DNA from: CAYLJO01 sp964383905 | GTDB taxonomy: Bacteria; Acidobacteriota; Blastocatellia; Pyrinomonadales; Pyrinomonadaceae | DNA length: 7,853 bases | Assembly (NCBI GenBank): GCA_964383905.1 | Contig: CAYLJO010000270.1 | Span: forward strand, 1-7,853 | Reading direction: 5' to 3' | Shown here: positions 1-5,315 of the stretch, piece after piece | How the letters are laid out: every line of letters starts with the position of its first letter | How positions within the stretch are numbered: position 1 is the stretch's first letter | Notes under the pieces: generated by a model | Told to the model about the DNA's origin: nothing | The model's database searches: none | What the model saw: only the letters and a program-made list of their open reading frames with translations | Translations under genes and position numbers: made by a program

Positions 1-13
1 CTAACGAGTGAGA

Positions 14-265
14 TCAGCCGCGCGCACGGAACTTGATTGTTGAGAGTCTCGTTGATTGCGCGTCGGGCGAAGGGGATGCGAGGTTTTGCTGGTGTCGGAG
101 GTTCTGGTCGACGGTTAGTAAGACCTCGAATTCGCTTTCCACCAGCCTCAGGAGTTCCCCGTTTTTCTTGGCCGCCCACCCTAGCTGGTAGGCGGTCTTC
201 ACCTCATGCTCGGAAAGCAGACGCAAGAGCCGCTTCGGTACGCAGTGGTCGAGGAAGATTTTCAA
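14..265 (-). CDS. DUF5615 PIN-like toxin, C-terminally truncated
   Basis: This is the toxin half of a type II toxin-antitoxin-like pair, expected to be a PIN-fold nuclease acting on RNA. The 83-residue product opens with the family pattern MKIFLD, then has LGWAAKKNGELL at about 28-39 and LLTVDQNL at 49-56. The likely metal-binding acidic residues are Asp6, Glu37 and Asp53. The frequent LDEN motif reads LDHC here. Family members are usually about 110-120 residues and continue after the QQNL motif (59-62) with a hydrophobic beta strand and a helix. Here the last 20 residues are polar and unlike the family, and neither other frame restores the missing part. The start codon is TTG at 265-263, overlapping the TGA stop of the DUF433 gene, so translation is probably coupled. 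The family call is fairly firm; whether the product is active is doubtful. Confidence 0.75.
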   Translation of the reverse strand: MKIFLDHCVPKRLLRLLSEHEVKTAYQLGWAAKKNGELLRLVESEFEVLLTVDQNLRHQQNLASPSPDAQSTRLSTIKFRARG

Positions 266-510
266 GCTTGTCTGAGTTGCTTTAAGAGGCTCTCCATTGC
301 CAAACGCAACACCGCGCCGGCCTGCTCGCGTGTGACGCCTTCAAAATCTTCGAGGAACGTCTCAAGGCTCTGACCGCCTTCGAGGTAATCGAAGAGGTTT
401 TTGATAGGGACGCGCGTGCCCGAGACGCAGGGCGCTCCGCTCATTCGCTCAGGGTCAGTCCAGATGAGACCTCCAAGCTCAATTTCTTCCTTCGGCGTCG
501 TAGTCAACAT
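262..510 (-). CDS. DUF433 domain antitoxin-like protein
   Basis: This 82-residue protein belongs to the DUF433 family, small winged-helix-like proteins commonly encoded just upstream of DUF5615 toxins and presumed to bind both the toxin and the operon promoter. The family signature is present in order: WTDPERMSGAPCVSGTRVP at about 17-35 (GTR at 31-33), then LEGGQSLETFLEDFEGVTREQ at 43-63, and a C-terminal helix. Length is normal for the family. The ATG at 510-508 follows a purine-rich stretch (tatgaagagcc), a modest ribosome binding site. The stop overlaps the TTG start of the toxin gene. The order antitoxin then toxin is the usual one. No clear operator was seen upstream. Confidence 0.85.
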   Translation of the reverse strand: MLTTTPKEEIELGGLIWTDPERMSGAPCVSGTRVPIKNLFDYLEGGQSLETFLEDFEGVTREQAGAVLRLAMESLLKQLRQA

Positions 511-656
511 GGCTCTTCATACCTCATAGCTTCTTAAGCAGAGTTTATCACAGCGGTAACGGTTCTCTCCATCCCTTTAGAATGAGAAGGCTCATCTTGT
601 TATCGTGCTGCGTGAGAATCGGCAGGCTGAAGGTGACAAATATTTTTCTGACCGGG

Positions 657-800
657 CTAGGATTTTCCTTTCTCGGGCGACTTATAGTTGTATAGAGCGG
701 TTAACATCTTCATCGTATCTCGGTAATAGGTCGTTTTGTCATGCTGCAACCGCACAAAGCCTCTGTCATCCGCTTGACCGAGCCGATATGGTTTAAATGA
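657..800 (-). pseudogene. Unassigned open frame without a start codon
   Basis: A 47-residue frame is open between TAG at 803-801 and TAG at 659-657. It reads in a protein-like way, for example YRLGQADDRGFVRLQHD at about 5-21 and YYRDTMKMLTALYNYKS at 25-41, with balanced charges and few rare residues. The first ATG lies at residue 30, so if it was ever coding, its 5' end is lost. I do not recognise a family. A frame of this length can arise by chance, so the call is weak; it fits a region that holds other gene remnants. Confidence 0.25.
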
Positions 801-919
801 CTACGACGCTTGTAGACTAGCGATCAGATGACACTTTGATCAACACGGCGAGCCGTTATCTTAAGCTACTCGTTTTGACTCTTAGCTTACACGAAATCTG
901 GCGTCTTCTCCCGCTTTTA

Positions 920-936
920 CGGTGCTCTCGGCACCG
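920..936 (-). terminator. Weak hairpin after the helicase remnant
   Basis: A 6-bp stem (cggtgc / gcaccg) with a 5-base loop lies 11 bases beyond the helicase stop on the minus strand. There is no T-tract after it on either strand, so termination is only a possibility. Confidence 0.3.
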
Positions 937-947
937 GGATCAACACT

Positions 948-1442
948 TCATTCGTTAAGGAAGTGCAGGTGAAAACGTCTGGATTCGAGCCACAGTACGG
1001 TCTCCCTTAGAGAGTCACAATAATGTTCCACGAACAGTTGAAGATGGGCGGCATCACGCGCCACGACGGCGTCGCTCGGAAGATGATGAACGATGGCGTC
1101 GCTGATGAACCACATGAATTTGCTCTTAGAGCGTGTGAGTGTAACGTTAAATCGGCGCGGGTTGAGAATAAACTCTTCCTCGCTCGCCACGAAGTCCCTG
1201 TTCGCGACGGCATAGCTGGCGATCATTAAATCTCTTTCCTGTCCTTGGAATCGGTCCACCGTGTCAACAAACGGAGGTGGGTCTAGGGGCATGCCTGCGG
1301 CCGACACCAGGAGGTTTTTGATGCCGGACATCTGCGCGCGGTGAGGCGTGACGATGCCCAGCATCTTCGTCCAGAGCTCACCGTCGCTGGGATCCTTACC
1401 ATTGTCGCGTAAGATCCTCCGGTAAAGAAAGGCTAACGCAGA
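948..1442 (-). pseudogene. 3' fragment of a superfamily-1 DNA/RNA helicase gene
   Basis: About 164 residues of the C-terminal RecA-like domain of an SF1 (Upf1/Dna2-type, AAA_12-like) helicase remain. In order there are motif IV-like LGIVTPHRAQ, motif V-like VDTVDRFQGQERD, and motif VI PRRFNVTLTRSKSKF, followed by the tail HLQLFVEHYC. Walker A and B and the whole first helicase domain are missing, so it cannot bind and hydrolyse ATP on its own. The open frame runs back to an ATG at 1655, but the first 70 or so residues of that frame look like noise antisense to another gene; recognisable helicase sequence begins near 1440. The natural C-terminus and stop at 950-948 look intact. Family call is firm, and loss of function is nearly certain. 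Confidence 0.85.
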
Positions 1443-1471
1443 TAGCGCTGGAAGAAGAGCGAAAGCGGAGC

Positions 1472-1616
1472 ATGTTTTACTCGTAAAGTTCCGCCGCACT
1501 GGTACAGGAACCACCTGAACCGCAAAGAGCGGCGGCACTCGAAGCAGGCTTTGTTTCGCGGTAAAGAGGACGGACGACTGCACGTGCATCCGCGCGAGGC
1601 CGGTTGGTATTGGTAA
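1472..1616 (+). pseudogene. Small basic protein gene, apparently frameshifted near its start
   Basis: A plus-strand frame open from 1446 to the TAA at 1614-1616 has very protein-like content: RKVPPHWYRNHLNRKERR, then KQALFRGKEDGRLHVHP and the terminus REAGWYW. It has no ATG, GTG or TTG ahead of this block. An ATG at 1472 in another frame reads MFYS and then stops. Removing one T from the four at 1475-1478 joins that ATG to the long frame and gives a 47-residue protein starting MFTRKVPPHW. The product would be basic and aromatic-rich. I do not recognise a named family, and its role is unknown. The alternative is that the true 5' end was lost at the junction with the helicase remnant near 1440. 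Confidence 0.5.
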
Positions 1617-1731
1617 CCACCGACGGGCACGGCCACTTCGTAACCCCGCAAACACCTCTGATGCGAGAGTGTTAGTAATTTAAAAGGAGCGACTGGTTTT
1701 CCTTCTGAATCTGAGCTTAACAGCACAATTG

Positions 1732-1768
1732 AAGGGTGCGCGAATGCTATCTGGCTTCGCGCACCCTT
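1732..1768. terminator. 13-bp perfect inverted repeat, possible terminator
   Basis: Arms 1732-1744 (aagggtgcgcgaa) and 1756-1768 are exact reverse complements around an 11-base loop. On the plus strand the stem is followed by aacctttatc, on the minus strand by caattgtgctg, so neither side has a long T-tract. It could stop rightward transcription from the 1472-1616 gene, or leftward transcription past katG. A repetitive palindromic element is the alternative. Confidence 0.5.
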
Positions 1769-1894
1769 AACCTTTATCGACACTGGCTCGCGGCAGGCCG
1801 AACCTGAGCCTGTCCTCCCGGGAGTTGACGAGGCAGTTGACCATTGACCGGGCAACTACCCTTGACCGAACGAACTGCGACCGAATAGAGCAGC

Positions 1895-1925
1895 GCGCAG
1901 GTGACCCTCGGAAGGTCGCCTGCGC
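1895..1925 (-). terminator. 12-bp stem-loop downstream of katG
   Basis: Arms 1895-1906 and 1914-1925 pair over 12 positions with one mispair (t opposite g on the plus strand; a C/A mismatch on the minus-strand transcript) and a 7-base loop. The structure starts 50 bases past the katG stop. It lacks a T-tract, so it may act as a 3'-end-protecting or factor-assisted termination hairpin for the katG message rather than a classic intrinsic terminator. Confidence 0.45.
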
Positions 1926-1974
1926 TTGCCAGGGACGGTTTGGGAAAGACCTCACCGGCTGTCCCCTCCGCGCG

Positions 1975-4209
1975 CTAGCGGACGCCCCGAGCCTGAGCGA
2001 GAAGGTCGTAGCGATCGAGGTTCATGACTTTGCTCCAGGCTGCCACGAAGTCCCGCACGAACTTCTCCTGCGCGTCGTCACTGGCGTAGACCTCCGCCAG
2101 CGCACGGAGCTGAGAATGCGCGCCGAAGACTAGGTCGGCGGCCGTAGCTGTCCATCTGGGATCGCCCGTGGCGCGGGCGCGTCCTTCGAATACCCGCTCA
2201 TCAGAGGCGGACGGTCTCCACGCCGTGCCGATGTCGAGCAGGTTGACGAAGAAGTCATTGGTCAAAGTCCCGGGCCGGTCGGTGAAGACGCCGTGCTTCG
2301 ACTGGCCGAAGTTGGCATTGAGAGCGCGCATCCCGCCGACGAGAACCGTCATCTCCGGCGCGGTCAGCTTGAGCATATTGGCACGGTCGAGCAGGCGAGT
2401 CTCCGGCGATAGCTCATCTCCCGCCCGCATGTAGTTGCGGAAGCCGTCGGCCACGGGTTCGAGCACGTCAAACGTGTCCACGTCGGTCTGCTCCTGCGAG
2501 GCGTCGGTGCGGCCCGGCGCGAACGGGACATTAATGTCGTGCCCGGCCTTACTGGCTGCTTCCTCCACGGCGGCGCACCCCCCCAGAACGATCAGGTCGG
2601 CCAGCGAGACCTTCTTGCCGCCGGACTGTGAGCGGTTGAACTCCTGTTGAATCTGTTCGAGGGTTTCGAGCACCTTCGACAGACGAGCCGGTTCGTTTGA
2701 CTCCCACTCCTTTTGCGGCGCGAGGCGGACGCGTGACCCGTTGGCGCCGCCGCGCTTGTCCGTGCTGCGGAAGCTGGCCGCTGCGCACCAAGCTGTAGAG
2801 ACTAGTTCCGGGATGGACAGGCCCGAGGCGAGTATCTTCTCCTTGAGGGAAGCGATGTCCTCCTCATCAATTAGTTCGTGATCGACTTCGGGGACGGGGT
2901 CTTGCCATAGCTGCGGCTCGGGAACCCACGGGCCGAGGTAGCGTGAGCGTGGCCCCATGTCTCGGTGCAGCAGCTTGAACCAAGCCCGCGCGAACGCGTC
3001 GGCGAGTTGGTCCGGGTGCTCGTGGAATCGCTTCGCTATCGGCGCGTAAACAGGGTCCATCCGGAGCGCGAGGTCGGAAGTCAGCATCATCGGCGCGTGT
3101 CGCTTCTTGGGATCGTGCGCGTCCGGCACGGTATCTTTGGCCTCCGGATTCTTCGGCGTCCACTGTTTCGCGCCAGCGGGGCTCTCGGTCAACTCCCACT
3201 CGTAGTTGAACAGGTTCTCAAGGAAGCCGTTGTCCCACTTTACGGGGTTGCTCGTCCACGCGCCTTCGAGGCCGCTCGTGATCGTGTGCGCGCCGTTGCC
3301 TTTGCCGATCTTGTTCTTCCAGCCGAGACCCTGCTCCTCAAGGGGCGCACCCTCCGGCTCAGGCCCGACGTTCCCGGTTGCCGGGCCGGCGCCGTGGGTC
3401 TTGCCGAATGTGTGGCCACCGACAATGAGCGCGACCGTCTCCTCGTCATTCATCGCCATGCGGGCGAAGGTCTCGCGGATGTCTCGCGCGGAAGCCAGCG
3501 GATCGGGGTTCCCGCCTGGCCCTTCCGGGTTCACGTAGATGAGGCCCATCTGCACGTTGGCGAGCGGCCTGGCGAGTTCGCGGTCGCCGCTGTAGCGCTC
3601 GTCGCCGAGCCAAGTGTCTTCAGGCCCCCAGAAGATGTCCTCGGGTTCCCACACATCGGGGCGACCGAAGCCGAAGCCGAATGTCTTGAAGCCCATTGAC
3701 TCCATGGCGACGTTGCCGGCCAAGACCAACAGGTCCGCCCAAGAGACCTGCTGGCCGTACTTCTTCTTGACGGGCCAGAGCAGACGGCGCGCTTTGTCGA
3801 GGTTTGCGTTATCGGGCCAGCTGTTGAGCGGGGCGAAGCGCTGCTGGCCGTCACCGCCGCCGCCGCGCCCGTCTGCGATGCGGTACGTGCCCGCGGCGTG
3901 CCACGTCATGCGGATGAAGAGCGGCCCGTAGTGGCCGTAGTCCGCGGGCCACCAGTCCTGCGAGGTGGTCATCAACTCGATGAGGTCGCGCTTCAGCGCT
4001 TCGACATCCAGAGACTTAAACTGTTCGGCGTAGTCGAACTCCTCTTCCATCGGGTTCGAGAGGTGCGAGTGGGTGTGGAGGATCGAGAGGTCTAGCTGAT
4101 TCGGCCACCAGTCTTTGTTCGTCCTCGGACGGCTCCTCTTAGGGGTCGGCGCGGGGATTACGGGGTTCTCGCTCTCGCTGACACTCTTTGTATTTTCCTT
4201 GTCTGGCAC
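1975..4209 (-). CDS. katG: Catalase-peroxidase KatG
   Basis: KatG is a bifunctional haem enzyme that removes hydrogen peroxide by catalase and peroxidase reactions. The 744-residue product is full length for the family and has the two tandem peroxidase-like domains, the N-terminal active one and the degenerate C-terminal one (from about 450). Active-site residues are all present: Arg100, Trp103 and His104 in RMTWHAAGTYR, and proximal His266 in GGHTFGKTHG. The residues forming the Met-Tyr-Trp adduct needed for catalase activity are Trp103, Tyr225 and Met251. Asp379 and the mobile Arg416 (HRDMGP) are also kept. There is no signal peptide, so it should be cytoplasmic. The start is GTG at 4209-4207, supported by AAAGGAG ten bases upstream. 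It lies 76 bases after the Fur-family gene on the same strand, with an operator-like palindrome between them, implying peroxide-induced expression. Confidence 0.98.
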   Translation of the reverse strand: MPDKENTKSVSESENPVIPAPTPKRSRPRTNKDWWPNQLDLSILHTHSHLSNPMEEEFDYAEQFKSLDVEALKRDLIELMTTSQDWWPADYGHYGPLFIRMTWHAAGTYRIADGRGGGGDGQQRFAPLNSWPDNANLDKARRLLWPVKKKYGQQVSWADLLVLAGNVAMESMGFKTFGFGFGRPDVWEPEDIFWGPEDTWLGDERYSGDRELARPLANVQMGLIYVNPEGPGGNPDPLASARDIRETFARMAMNDEETVALIVGGHTFGKTHGAGPATGNVGPEPEGAPLEEQGLGWKNKIGKGNGAHTITSGLEGAWTSNPVKWDNGFLENLFNYEWELTESPAGAKQWTPKNPEAKDTVPDAHDPKKRHAPMMLTSDLALRMDPVYAPIAKRFHEHPDQLADAFARAWFKLLHRDMGPRSRYLGPWVPEPQLWQDPVPEVDHELIDEEDIASLKEKILASGLSIPELVSTAWCAAASFRSTDKRGGANGSRVRLAPQKEWESNEPARLSKVLETLEQIQQEFNRSQSGGKKVSLADLIVLGGCAAVEEAASKAGHDINVPFAPGRTDASQEQTDVDTFDVLEPVADGFRNYMRAGDELSPETRLLDRANMLKLTAPEMTVLVGGMRALNANFGQSKHGVFTDRPGTLTNDFFVNLLDIGTAWRPSASDERVFEGRARATGDPRWTATAADLVFGAHSQLRALAEVYASDDAQEKFVRDFVAAWSKVMNLDRYDLLAQARGVR

Positions 4210-4219
4210 GTTGCTACAG

Positions 4220-4226
4220 CTCCTTT
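4220..4226 (-). promoter_or_regulatory. Ribosome binding site of katG
   Basis: AAAGGAG on the minus strand lies 10 bases before the GTG at 4209. It decides in favour of this unusual start codon, because no ATG in frame is as well placed. Confidence 0.8.
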
Positions 4227-4252
4227 CAGGCTCGTACAGCCATCAACTGTAA

Positions 4253-4267
4253 TTAGACGTTGTCTAA
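4253..4267. promoter_or_regulatory. Candidate PerR/Fur operator upstream of katG
   Basis: The 15-base sequence TTAGACGTTGTCTAA has perfect 6-base arms around a 3-base centre. It lies 43 bases upstream of the katG start codon, inside the 76-base gap after the regulator gene. It shares the TAGA-N5-TCTA core and 11 of 15 positions with the site before the regulator gene (4709-4723). Length and symmetry match Fur-family boxes, although the bases differ from the Bacillus PerR box as I recall it. A TCTAAT hexamer overlapping its end could be the katG -10 element. Confidence 0.7.
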
Positions 4268-4276
4268 CTACACGAG

Positions 4277-4309
4277 AAAAAAAAATTAACGCCGTGCGCG
4301 GCGACGGCG
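4277..4309 (-). terminator. Intrinsic terminator at the end of the Fur/PerR gene
   Basis: On the minus strand a 6-bp GC stem (4304-4309 with 4290-4295, 8-base loop) is followed by TTAA and an uninterrupted run of nine T residues (4285-4277). The stem lies inside the last arginine codons and the T-run starts right after the TAA stop at 4288-4286. It should stop most transcripts from the regulator promoter, leaving katG to its own promoter. Confidence 0.7.
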
Positions 4310-4693
4310 ACCGCGCATCACTACCTGGTAGTCGTGAACCTCGAAGCCGGGCAGCGGTTTCACGCTGCTCACTTCGGCCTGACTCCAGGGGAGGTCGTAG
4401 ATTCGGCCTGTGTCTTCATCAATGAAGTGGTGATGACGATCCGTGTTCGGATCGAAGAGCACCGAGTCGGGGGCGAGGTGCAATTCTCTCAGCAGACCTT
4501 TTTCCACGAAGAGGTTGAGCGCGTTGTAAACCGTCGCCCTGGAGATCGTCGGTAAACTCTCACGAACGCCTGCCCACACTCTATCGGCTGAAGGGTGTTC
4601 CGTCGCGCGGAGCACGTACTCGGCGACGGCGACGCGCTGCGCCGTCGGCTGGATGCCGTGCTGCTTGAGAGTGTGTATGACGTCAAGCTTCAT
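4286..4693 (-). CDS. perR: Fur-family peroxide regulator (PerR-like), cysteine-free
   Basis: This is a 135-residue metal-dependent repressor of the Fur superfamily, predicted to control katG and its own gene. The N-terminal winged helix includes GIQPTAQRVAVAEYVL (13-28), EHPSADRVW (32-40) and the recognition helix SRATVYNALNLF (51-62). The dimerisation domain carries FDPNTDRHHHF (80-90). Aligned with Bacillus PerR, the regulatory metal ligands are all present: His33, Asp81, His87, His89 and Asp100; Asp rather than Glu at the last position favours PerR over Fur. The two CxxC pairs for structural zinc are absent: the first reads Asp92 and Thr95, the second lies in an arginine-rich tail (RGRRRRARR), and the protein contains no cysteine. 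The ATG at 4693 has no clear ribosome binding site; the predicted leader is only about 10 bases. Irr-like or another Fur subgroup is the alternative. Confidence 0.88.
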   Translation of the reverse strand: MKLDVIHTLKQHGIQPTAQRVAVAEYVLRATEHPSADRVWAGVRESLPTISRATVYNALNLFVEKGLLRELHLAPDSVLFDPNTDRHHHFIDEDTGRIYDLPWSQAEVSSVKPLPGFEVHDYQVVMRGRRRRARR

Positions 4694-4708
4694 TCAGATT
4701 AACACTAC

Positions 4709-4723
4709 ATAGATTATGTCTAA
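4709..4723. promoter_or_regulatory. Candidate PerR/Fur operator upstream of its own gene
   Basis: The 15-base site ATAGATTATGTCTAA has the same TAGA-N5-TCTA core as the katG site and ends in the identical TGTCTAA. It starts 16 bases before the regulator's ATG and covers the predicted -10 region. A second overlapping inverted repeat, TCTA-aaac-TAGA, lies at 4719-4730. This arrangement suggests negative autoregulation. Confidence 0.6.
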
Positions 4724-4739
4724 AACTAGACTTAGTCAA
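4711..4739 (-). promoter_or_regulatory. Promoter of the Fur/PerR gene
   Basis: On the minus strand TTGACT (4739-4734) is separated by 17 bases from TAATCT (4716-4711), a plausible sigma-70-type pair; CATAAT (4718-4713) at a 15-base spacing is an alternative -10. Transcription would start near 4704, leaving a leader of about 10 bases before the ATG at 4693. The operator candidate overlaps the -10 element. Confidence 0.55.
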
Positions 4740-4764
4740 GAGCGGCCTCGCGCTTGATGAGTCG

Positions 4765-4875
4765 ATGCGGGAGGAACGAGCACGCTACGCGCAGGTGCTT
4801 CAAGAGTTGAGCGAGTTTGAAGAAGTGGTGGCCGAGGCTGAAGCGCGATACTTCATTGCCGATCATCTCGACTAA
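4765..4875 (+). CDS. Small acidic helical protein or gene remnant
   Basis: A 36-residue frame starts at ATG 4765 and ends at TAA 4873-4875. It reads as a charged, helix-forming peptide: MREERARYAQVLQELSEFEE, then VVAEAEARYFIADHLD. The heptad-like spacing of leucine, valine and alanine suggests a coiled coil. The frame stays open upstream through LALDES, so it may be the C-terminus of a longer lost gene instead of a complete one. No clear ribosome binding site precedes the ATG. No family is recognised and function is unknown. The coding character is more convincing than that of the overlapping longer frame. Confidence 0.4.
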   Translation: MREERARYAQVLQELSEFEEVVAEAEARYFIADHLD

Positions 4876-5005
4876 TCCGATGATGAGGATAGTGAAGCCG
4901 CCTGCCTGTTGTAGCCTTCTACATACCGTCCCTCGCTACATTCATACAAATGACGTATGCCAGCTTTGGCTCCGATCCCGACGCCCCTTGGACTGTGGTT
5001 AAGCC

Positions 5006-5215
5006 TCACGCCGGCCATACGAGGGGCCGGTCCTGAAAGACGATGCGCCAATCAAGCACTTCGTTGTACATCAAACGCATCGTCTGCAAGCTGAATCGAC
5101 TTGAAAGCCGTTTCTCATCGGACCATTCAGAAGCGTGAAGAGCGCGTTCTCTAACTTGCTCCCGGGGATCGTGGTTGGCGATAATAGCCGTGCCTGGTAT
5201 AGAGATTGAATTGTC
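5006..5215 (-). pseudogene. Unassigned protein-coding remnant without a start codon
   Basis: A 69-residue frame is open from TAG at 5218-5216 to TGA at 5008-5006. It is strongly protein-like: SIPGTAIIANHDPREQVRER at about 3-22, then ALHASEWSDEKRLSSRF, and a terminal MYNEVLDWRIVFQDRPLVWP. No ATG, GTG or TTG occurs in its first 42 codons, so the 5' end was lost or lies beyond a frameshift. Its start side faces the dcp leader, so it would be divergent from dcp. I do not recognise a family. The region it occupies would otherwise be an unusually long empty leader for dcp. Confidence 0.4.
5175..5203 (+). promoter_or_regulatory. Possible dcp promoter
   Basis: TTGGCG (5175-5180) and TATAGA (5198-5203) are 17 bases apart, each matching four of six consensus positions for a sigma-70-type promoter. 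It would give a leader of about 105 bases before the ATG at 5316. It overlaps the minus-strand remnant at 5006-5215, so chance similarity is possible. Confidence 0.3.
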
Positions 5216-5297
5216 CTAATTGCAGTTCTCCCCTCGAGGGGGCGCGTCCGAAGTCGAACCCTCCGATGTCAAATAGGAGATTCGCCACTCACCATAT

Positions 5298-5304
5298 AGA
5301 GGAG
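5298..5304 (+). promoter_or_regulatory. Ribosome binding site of dcp
   Basis: AGAGGAG ends 11 bases before the ATG at 5316 and 5 bases before a TTG at 5310. The ATG is preferred because TTG starts are rare and the protein gains only two residues. Confidence 0.6.
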
Positions 5305-5315
5305 TCTGATTGCAT

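Larger units (their letters stand above)
511..947. other. Gene-poor stretch between the TA pair and the helicase remnant
   Basis: No complete gene is visible in these 437 bases. A plus-strand frame at 605-796 has no family resemblance and opens with a GTG lacking a ribosome binding site. The opposite strand has a more protein-like open frame at 657-800, described separately. A short GC-rich hairpin lies at 920-936, just past the helicase stop. The promoter of the TA pair should lie near 511-600 reading leftwards, but no convincing pair of hexamers was found. Confidence 0.4.
1617..1974. other. Intergenic stretch downstream of katG with inverted repeats
   Basis: These 358 bases lie between the converging ends of the small plus-strand gene and katG. 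No credible gene is seen; short frames on the minus strand are low-complexity and arginine- or serine-rich. The stretch contains two strong hairpins (1732-1768 and 1895-1925) and four TTGAC pentamers between 1825 and 1866. The hairpins are the best candidates for transcription stops of the two flanking units. Confidence 0.45.

Noticed and set aside
1433..1855. A 140-codon minus-strand open frame upstream of the helicase remnant
   Set aside because: The sequence is rich in Arg, Ser and Pro without family features, and it overlaps the more convincing plus-strand gene ending at 1616.
1825..1866. Four TTGAC pentamers within 42 bases
   Set aside because: Spacing is irregular (12, 7 and 18 bases) and there is no consistent flanking sequence, so it does not look like an iteron array or a clear operator cluster.
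2965..3699. A 244-codon plus-strand open frame
   Set aside because: It lies entirely antisense to katG, whose active-site motifs and length are certain; the frame is arginine-, valine- and glutamate-rich as expected of a GC-rich shadow.
4817..5002. A 61-codon plus-strand frame starting MKKWWPRLKRDTS
   Set aside because: It overlaps the more protein-like 36-residue frame in another phase, and the tail is Arg/Pro-rich noise without a recognisable motif.
5230..5241. The 12-base palindrome cccctcgagggg in the dcp leader
   Set aside because: It is self-complementary without a loop and has no second copy nearby; a chance GC-rich palindrome is the simplest view.
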